Below, one piece after another: positions 58,612 through 64,000 of a stretch of 64,000 nt of DNA. The notes beneath the pieces were generated by a model, which saw only the letters and a list, made by a program, of their open reading frames with translations, had not been told where the DNA came from and made no database searches. Location of the stretch: contig NZ_PDJI01000004.1 in the NCBI RefSeq assembly GCF_002563695.1, positions 1,984,001 to 2,048,000 on the forward strand. Reading direction: 5' to 3'. Origin of the DNA: Georgenia soli. GTDB taxonomy: Bacteria > Actinomycetota > Actinomycetes > Actinomycetales > Actinomycetaceae. The position numbers and the translations under genes are program-made. Within the stretch, counting starts at the first letter, position 1. The number at the start of each line of letters is the position of its first letter.

Positions 58612-60889
58612 CAGCGTCTCCTTCGCTCGTGTCGATCGACATCGCGTATCCGGTGATCTCGCCCTCGGCGTTGCGGTGCTCGCGCACGACGTCGAAGCCG
58701 AGGCGTCGGTAGAACGCGATCGCACCGGTGTTGCGTCCTCCGACGCCGAGGCCGACACGCGACACGCCTCGCTCCCGCATCACGGCACGGAACTCGTCGA
58801 CCAGCGTTCGGCCGAGTCCCATGCCCTGCACGACCGGGAGGAGGTCGATGTGGAGCTCGGCGGGGATCTCGTCGACCCACGGGGGCACCATCAGCGCCGG
58901 TTCCAGACCCTTGCGCACGAGCGCGCGCTCCCGGTCGGTCCATGCCGGATCGTCGGGGAATCGGGCGGCGAAGGCCGCGCGCCAGTGCTCCTTCCACCAC
59001 CGGACGAAGTCGCGGACGTCGGCGACACCGATGATGTACCCCACCACTTCACCGTCGACGTCGACCACCCTGCACGACTCGGGCTCGTAGTCCACGTAGG
59101 GATAGGCGTAGATCCACGGCAGCAGGTCGTCGCTGAAGAACTTGCCCGTCGCGTCCCCGCCGGAGTCGCCGGTGCGGAGGCAGATGCGCCCGATCGCCGC
59201 ACGATCCTCGTCGCGGTAGGGGCGGATCGTGACGGCAGCGACCGGGGACGCGCCGGGAGATCCGCTTCGACGCCAACGCAGTGTCGAAGGCTCGGTCGGT
59301 GAGGGGAGGTCGACGGGCAGCGCACCCATCGCCACCCCGGCGACCAGCGCGTCGGCCACGGCCTCACCCACCCCGGGGAGATCCCCGTAGCCCAGCAGCA
59401 TCGGGACGTGCTCGGGCACGAACGCGGAGTCGTACGGCGATCGGGCCGCGAGGGCGATCCGGACTCGTCCCGCGACCTCCCGCACCTGCTCGGCCACGGT
59501 GCCGAAGCGCCACGCGTCGCGCGTGATCAGGATGATGTCGGCGTCCTCCGGCAGCTCCGCGCCGAGCGGGAGCTGCTCGACGGACCAGCCCCGGCCGCGC
59601 AGGGTGTCCGCGAGCACCGTGGGGACGTCCTCGATGCCGCGGCCGGCGCTCGGGGGCTCGGGATCGTGCAGCACGACGAGCGGTCGATCGTCGCCGAGCC
59701 GGAGCGATGTCCCCGAGTCCCGCCACGTGAGGGCCCGCGAGACGGCCATCCGGGCCAGACGCCCGTGACGCTCGACGTCCGCACGCCGCCCCGCCGGGGC
59801 GTCGAACAGTCCCAGCTTGGTCTTCAGGGCGACGATCCGCCTCGCCGAGGCACGCAGCTGCTCCTCGTCGAGCTCACCGGCGCGCACGGCGTGCGTGACG
59901 GCGGCGACGGCCTCGCGCACGTCCCTGGGCATCAGGACCTGATCGACGCCGGCGGCCAGCGCCGCGACGCAGGCGACGGCTGATCCCGACCTGCCGCGCT
60001 CGTCCTCGGGCACCTGCGCGCCCGCCATGTCCATGGCGTCGGTGACGATGACGCCGTCGAAGCGCAGCCCCTCGCGGAGCAGGCCGGACACGATGGCGCG
60101 GGAGAACGTCGCGGGTGCACCCGACGGGTCCAGACCCGGGGCCCGCAGGTGGCCGATCATCACCGCGTCCACGCCGGCCGCGATCCCCGCAGCGAACGGG
60201 ACGCGCTCGCGCTCGTGCCACTCCTCGAGCGTGAGGTCGAGGGTGGGGAGACCGAAGTGGGAGTCGACGGCGGTGTCCCCGTGCCCCGGGAAGTGCTTGA
60301 GGCAGGACCCGACGCCCGCCTCCGCGAAGCCTCGGACGCTCGCCTCCACGAACTTGCCCACCTCGGCGACGTCACTGCTCGCGGAGCGGATGCCGATGAC
60401 GGGGTTGTTCGGTTCGACATTGGTGTCCGCGACCGGCGCATAGGTCTGGGAGACACCGACGGCCCGCAGCTCCCGGCCGGAGGCGCGGGCCATCTCCGTC
60501 ACCTTGGACCACCGCGCCTCGGGGCCACCGAACGCGGCGGCCTGCGCCATCGCGGACGGCCAGCGGGTGGAGGGCTCGCGCATGCGCGTGACCAGCCCGC
60601 CCTCCTGGTCGATCGTCATGAGCAGCGGCACGTCGGCGTGGTCCTGCAACGCCGAGAGCTGCTCCGCGATCACCGCCGGCTGCGCGCCGCCCGGCCCCGC
60701 CGGGAAGTAGCACACGCCGCCGAGGTGCAGGTCGCGGATGAGGCCGCCCACCTCGTCGACGGTGTCGGTGAAGCCGTACGAACCGTCGACGTGGTGCCCC
60801 ACCGACACGCAGAAGAGCTGGCCGACGACCTGCTCGAGCGTCCAGCCGTCGACGCTCCCACGACGTTCCGAGTCAGTCATCGTCGCCAT
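58580..60889 (-). CDS. GH3 beta-N-acetylglucosaminidase fused to an OGA-like GNAT domain
   Basis: 769 residues from ATG at 60889 (or 60880). Residues 1 to about 350 are a GH3 NagZ-type domain with KHFPGHGDTAVDSH (near 198) and nucleophile segment VIVTDAMDMAG (Asp near 284). A second alpha/beta domain runs to about 540. From about 555 to 769 comes a GNAT domain: IRPYRDEDRAAIGRICLRTG, then HIDLLP, and acetyl-CoA loop QGMGLGRT (about 688). This pattern is that of the bacterial relatives of the C-terminal domain of animal O-GlcNAcase. No signal peptide. NagZ and the glucosamine N-acetyltransferase GlmA are neighbours in Clostridium; here hydrolysis and possible acetylation are in one chain. The acetyl acceptor is inferred. 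Confidence 0.88.
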   Translation of the reverse strand: MATMTDSERRGSVDGWTLEQVVGQLFCVSVGHHVDGSYGFTDTVDEVGGLIRDLHLGGVCYFPAGPGGAQPAVIAEQLSALQDHADVPLLMTIDQEGGLVTRMREPSTRWPSAMAQAAAFGGPEARWSKVTEMARASGRELRAVGVSQTYAPVADTNVEPNNPVIGIRSASSDVAEVGKFVEASVRGFAEAGVGSCLKHFPGHGDTAVDSHFGLPTLDLTLEEWHERERVPFAAGIAAGVDAVMIGHLRAPGLDPSGAPATFSRAIVSGLLREGLRFDGVIVTDAMDMAGAQVPEDERGRSGSAVACVAALAAGVDQVLMPRDVREAVAAVTHAVRAGELDEEQLRASARRIVALKTKLGLFDAPAGRRADVERHGRLARMAVSRALTWRDSGTSLRLGDDRPLVVLHDPEPPSAGRGIEDVPTVLADTLRGRGWSVEQLPLGAELPEDADIILITRDAWRFGTVAEQVREVAGRVRIALAARSPYDSAFVPEHVPMLLGYGDLPGVGEAVADALVAGVAMGALPVDLPSPTEPSTLRWRRSGSPGASPVAAVTIRPYRDEDRAAIGRICLRTGDSGGDATGKFFSDDLLPWIYAYPYVDYEPESCRVVDVDGEVVGYIIGVADVRDFVRWWKEHWRAAFAARFPDDPAWTDRERALVRKGLEPALMVPPWVDEIPAELHIDLLPVVQGMGLGRTLVDEFRAVMRERGVSRVGLGVGGRNTGAIAFYRRLGFDVVREHRNAEGEITGYAMSIDTSEGDADADAIGAAGR

Positions 60890-62459
60890 CCTTCTCGAGG
60901 GTGCGGGACCAGCGCGGACCGGGACCGTCGAGCGGTCGGTGGGCCCAGCCGAGGGCCTCGTAGCGCTCCAGCTGTGCGCGCACCGAGGGCAGGAACTCGT
61001 CGAAGGTGAGGTTGTTGCCCGCCCACGCCCGTTCCGCGACGGCGGCCAGACGAGGCAGCAGCTGGAACGATGCCTTCTCCGGGGTCTTCACGTACTCCGC
61101 CCAGAGGGCGGCCTCGGCGCCGGTCGCCCGGTCGGGCACGCGGTAGGCGAACGCCTCCTCGAGCGACGTCGCGATGTTCTTGCCGACGCCGTAGCCGAGC
61201 GGTTCGTCCTCACCGAGCGTGTTCGAGTAGTTGAGGTACCAGTGCTGCTGCGGCGACGCGATCGTCGGGTGACCCGCGGCGATGGCGGCGTCGATCGCCT
61301 CCGGGCTGCGCCACCCCTGCACCATCACGTCGGTGCCGATGCCGGCATCCACGGCCTCGTCCCACACGATCGGGGTGCGTCCGGCCGCCTTCAGATGCTC
61401 CACCAGCTGCGTCATGAGCCAGCCCTGCACGTGCCGGATCTCTGTGATGCCCTCGCGCTCCATGAGTTCCGCCACCTCGGCCGACGACTCCCAGTCCCTC
61501 GTGGGGACCTCGTCGCCACCGATATGGATGAAGGGCGAGTCGAAGACGTCCATGACCTCGTCGAGGATCGTGCGCAGTGCGTCGACCGTCTCGGGGCGCA
61601 CGTTGATGATGTCCGACGAGATGCCCCAGGTGGTCAGCACGTCGAGCGGATCGCTGGCACTGCCCCATTCGGGGTAGGCGGAGATCGCCGCCACCATGTG
61701 GCCCGGCAGATCGATCTCGGGGACGACCATGACGCCGCGCTCGCGCGCGAACGCGACGAGGGAGCGCAGTTCCTCCTTGGTGTACGCGCCGCCGTGGGCA
61801 CGTCCGTCGAACGTGTTGCCGGGGGCCGGACCGGAGAGCGTCTCCCGGCGCCGGGCACCGACGGTGGTCAGCTTCGGGAACGCGTCGACGGGCATGCGCC
61901 AGCCCTGGTCGTCGGTCAGGTGCAGGTGGAGCACGTTGAGCTTGTGGAACGCCAGCATCTCGACGACGGTGCGGAGCCAGCTCACGGGCATGTAGTGGCG
62001 GGCGACGTCGATGAGCAGCCCCCGCCAGCCGAGTCGCGGGGCGTCGGCGATGGACACCGTCGGCAGGATGGCCCGGGCTCCCGAACCTGGCATGAGGCAG
62101 GCCGACGGCAGGAGCGCGAGCAGCGTCTGCACCCCGTGCCGCACGCCGCGGTCCGACCCGCTCAGCATGATCCGGTCGTCGTCGATGCGCAGGGAGTAGG
62201 CCTCGTCGTCGAGATCGTTGATCTCGATCGTGACGAAGCCGTCGTCGGCGCGGCTCCACTGCTGGATCGCCCCGCAGTCCTCGAGCGTGCGCAGCAACGG
62301 GCGCACCGCCTGAATGGCGACGTCGTTGCCCGTGATGCCGAGCGAGGACGGCAGCGAGACGCTGCCGGGCTGTTCGTCGACGACGGAAGGACTCGGGACG
62401 AGGCAGAGGGTCCTGGCGGCCGCCTCGGCGCTACCTGGTCTGCGACGCGAGGTGTTCAT
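60873..62459 (-). CDS. Cytoplasmic GH20 beta-N-acetylhexosaminidase
   Basis: 528 residues from the ATG at 62459, with AGGAAG 7 bases upstream; it overlaps the upstream ATPase gene by 29 bases. An N-terminal GH20b-type domain precedes the barrel. The catalytic Asp-Glu pair is in PFIHIGGDEVPT (about residues 315-316), and LGWRGLLIDVARHYMPVSWL and LHLHLTDDQGWRMPV are typical. No signal peptide, so it acts on imported GlcNAc-containing fragments. It overlaps the GH3-GNAT gene at its end. Confidence 0.92.
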   Translation of the reverse strand: MNTSRRRPGSAEAAARTLCLVPSPSVVDEQPGSVSLPSSLGITGNDVAIQAVRPLLRTLEDCGAIQQWSRADDGFVTIEINDLDDEAYSLRIDDDRIMLSGSDRGVRHGVQTLLALLPSACLMPGSGARAILPTVSIADAPRLGWRGLLIDVARHYMPVSWLRTVVEMLAFHKLNVLHLHLTDDQGWRMPVDAFPKLTTVGARRRETLSGPAPGNTFDGRAHGGAYTKEELRSLVAFARERGVMVVPEIDLPGHMVAAISAYPEWGSASDPLDVLTTWGISSDIINVRPETVDALRTILDEVMDVFDSPFIHIGGDEVPTRDWESSAEVAELMEREGITEIRHVQGWLMTQLVEHLKAAGRTPIVWDEAVDAGIGTDVMVQGWRSPEAIDAAIAAGHPTIASPQQHWYLNYSNTLGEDEPLGYGVGKNIATSLEEAFAYRVPDRATGAEAALWAEYVKTPEKASFQLLPRLAAVAERAWAGNNLTFDEFLPSVRAQLERYEALGWAHRPLDGPGPRWSRTLEKDGDDD

Positions 62460-63255
62460 CGCGAACTTCCTGCCGAAGCTTGCCGTGGTTCGCCGGCTCG
62501 GGCGCCGCATCCAGCAGCAGCTTGGTGTAGTCGTGCTGGGGGCTGAGGATGACGTCGTCCGATGCTCCTCGTTCGACGACGTTGCCCTTGTACATCACCA
62601 TGATGTCGTCAGAGAAGTGACGGGCGGTGGCGAGGTCGTGCGTGATGTAGAGGACGCCCAGGTTCTCCTCACGCTGCAGACGGGCCAGCAGGTTGAGCAC
62701 CGAGAGACGGATGGAGACGTCGAGCATCGACACGGGCTCGTCGGCGATCAGGTACCGCGCACCGGGCGCGAGTGCCCGTGCGATGGCGACGCGCTGACGC
62801 TGACCACCGGAGAGTTCGTGCGGTCGGCGATCCGCCATGTCCGGATCGAGGTTGACGCGCTGCAGCAGCTCGGCGACCGTCTCCCGCGTCTCCTGCTTGC
62901 CGGAGACCTTCTTGTGGAGGCGTAGCGGCCGTTCGATGTGGTGACCGATCGAGTGGTACGGATTGAGCGACGCGAACGGGTCCTGGAACACCATCTGGAC
63001 GAGACGCCGGTAGTTCCGCAGTCCGCCCTCGCGGGAGTCGACGCCGTCGATCGTGATGCTGCCCTGCGTCGGCTGTTCGAGCCGCAGGATCATCTTCGCG
63101 ATGGTGGACTTGCCCGAGCCGGACTCACCGACGAGCGCGACGGTCTGCCCCGGCTGGATGCTGAACGACACATCGTTGACGGCGACGAGATCCGAGGAGC
63201 GGAGCCCCTTGCGAATCTTGAACCGCTTGGTGACGTGATCAACCTCGAGCGACAT
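62431..63255 (-). CDS. Peptide ABC transporter ATP-binding protein, OppF/DppF-like
   Basis: 274 residues. Walker A GESGSGKST (about residue 43), the signature LSGGQRQRVAIARAL, Walker B YLIADEPVSML and H-loop ITHDL are intact. The FQDPFASLNPYHSIGHHIERPL segment marks the oligopeptide/dipeptide family. It overlaps its partner upstream by 17 bases and the GH20 gene by 29. In this operon the importer probably carries muropeptides or short wall glycopeptides. Permeases and binding protein would lie past the right edge. Confidence 0.93.
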   Translation of the reverse strand: MSLEVDHVTKRFKIRKGLRSSDLVAVNDVSFSIQPGQTVALVGESGSGKSTIAKMILRLEQPTQGSITIDGVDSREGGLRNYRRLVQMVFQDPFASLNPYHSIGHHIERPLRLHKKVSGKQETRETVAELLQRVNLDPDMADRRPHELSGGQRQRVAIARALAPGARYLIADEPVSMLDVSIRLSVLNLLARLQREENLGVLYITHDLATARHFSDDIMVMYKGNVVERGASDDVILSPQHDYTKLLLDAAPEPANHGKLRQEVRDEHLASQTR

Positions 63256-64000
63256 GTGCTTCCTCCTTGCCGCGAACGAATCCGCCGCGATCGCCGAGCA
63301 GCGACGGGAACGAGCGCAGCAGCTGCTTCGTGTAGTCGTGCTGCGGGCGCTCGTAGATGTTCTCGGACGTGTTGATCTCGACGATCCTGCCCGCCTTCAT
63401 GACCGCGATGCGGTCGGAGATCTCGAGCAGCATGGGCAGGTCATGGGTGATGAAGATGACCGCGAAGTTGAACTGCTCCCGCAGGCGCATGACCTCACGC
63501 AGGATGCCGCGCTGGACGACCACGTCGAGCGCCGTCGTCGGCTCGTCCATGATCATCACCTGGGGCTTCAGCGCCAGCGCCATCGCGATCATCACGCGTT
63601 GCCGCATACCGCCCGAGAGCTCGTGCGGGTAGGCGGTGAGTCGTGCCGGATCGACGCCGACGAGCGACAGCAGCTCCTCGGAGGCGGCCTGCCGCTCCTG
63701 CTTGGACATCGACGGACGGTGGGTGGTGAAGACGTCGGAGAGCTGCGCCTTCACGGACAGCACCGGGTTGAGGGCGTTCATCGCGCCCTGGAACACCATG
63801 GACGTCTTGTCCCAGCGGAACTTGCGGAGGTCCTCGTCGACGAGGCCGACCACGTCGATGTCCGCGCCGTTCTTGTCGTGCAGAGTGACAGCGCCCGAGC
63901 GGAGGATCGCCGGCGGCTTCAGCAGACGGTTGATGCCGTAGGCCAGCGTCGTCTTGCCGCAGCCCGACTCCCCTGCCAGGCCGAGGATCTCACCACGGTT
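63239..64000 (-). CDS. Peptide ABC transporter ATP-binding protein, OppD/DppD-like (5' end cut by window edge)
   Basis: About 253 C-terminal residues are visible; the frame is open to the right edge. Walker A GESGCGKTT lies near the edge (63955-63981 region), with SMVFQGAMNALNPVL, LSGGMRQRVMIAMAL and Walker B MIMDEPTTALDVV following. This is the partner of the OppF-like subunit and is fused to it by a 17-base overlap. An ATG within the frame at 63853 (MVGLVDEDL) is not the true start, because the Walker A motif precedes it. Confidence 0.93.
   Translation of the reverse strand, partial: NRGEILGLAGESGCGKTTLAYGINRLLKPPAILRSGAVTLHDKNGADIDVVGLVDEDLRKFRWDKTSMVFQGAMNALNPVLSVKAQLSDVFTTHRPSMSKQERQAASEELLSLVGVDPARLTAYPHELSGGMRQRVMIAMALALKPQVMIMDEPTTALDVVVQRGILREVMRLREQFNFAVIFITHDLPMLLEISDRIAVMKAGRIVEINTSENIYERPQHDYTKQLLRSFPSLLGDRGGFVRGKEEAHVARG

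Overview
The window is about 64 kb of very GC-rich chromosome. The many GTG starts, one TTG start, the 4-base ATGA/GTGA gene overlaps and the gene families (MsiK-type sugar transporters, MurR/RpiR and LacI regulators, four-helix copper-binding protein, response-regulator/thioredoxin-reductase-like fusion) point to an actinobacterium, probably of the order Micrococcales. I cannot name a genus. No rRNA, tRNA, CRISPR array, insertion sequence or prophage was recognised.

Layout. 1-614: edge-truncated LysE exporter. 739-6123: secreted peptidoglycan-digesting operon (GH3 NagZ-like, GH171/DUF1343 NamZ-like, AmiE/YbbE-like serine hydrolase) behind a structured leader. 6376-8722: two identical 643-bp copies of a DoxX-like gene flanking a ZIP-family gene, followed by a dhaK remnant. 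9.2-13.3 kb: two alpha/beta hydrolases, a metallophosphoesterase and a PspA pair. 13.5-19 kb: response-regulator/flavoprotein fusion with a membrane partner, then a large secreted subtilase. 19.3-25.2 kb: APC permease, a MurR/RpiR regulator and a divergent sugar ABC transporter without its own ATPase. 25.4-29.6 kb: MFS transporter, beta-hydroxyacid dehydrogenase, VIT1-type transporter with ferritin-like domain, GNAT. 29.7-35.8 kb: complete ribose operon (rbsR-A-C-B-K-D) with a perfect 30-bp palindromic operator. 35.9-38.7 kb: small YtxH-like protein, PPK2, MFS. 38.7-44.5 kb: metal island with a CmtR-like sensor and CDF exporter, an ArsR sensor and His-rich CDF exporter, a CopB ATPase behind a CsoR-type operator, and a 16-Cys copper-binding protein. 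44.7-47.7 kb: poorly characterised genes, then a 19-bp tandem repeat array. 47.8-53.3 kb: metE, metF, map and a methyltransferase. 53.4-56.5 kb: a hydrolase behind an in-frame mini-ORF, an ABC-2 exporter and a DUF4287 protein. 56.5-64.0 kb: an overlapping operon encoding two peptide-transporter ATPases, cytoplasmic GH20, GH3-GNAT fusion and NamZ enzymes, and a MurR/RpiR regulator; it runs off the right edge.

The most interesting theme is peptidoglycan salvage encoded twice. One set is exported: GH3, NamZ and AmiE-like enzymes with signal peptides. The other is cytoplasmic and joined to a peptide importer and a MurR/RpiR sensor. In the cytoplasmic set the GH3 glucosaminidase is fused to a GNAT that resembles the C-terminal acetyltransferase-like domain of animal O-GlcNAcase. 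Together the sets suggest digestion of wall polymer outside the cell, uptake of muropeptides or amino-sugar fragments, and cytoplasmic cleavage with possible N-acetylation. No MurQ etherase or amino-sugar kinase lies in the window, so the pathway here is incomplete.
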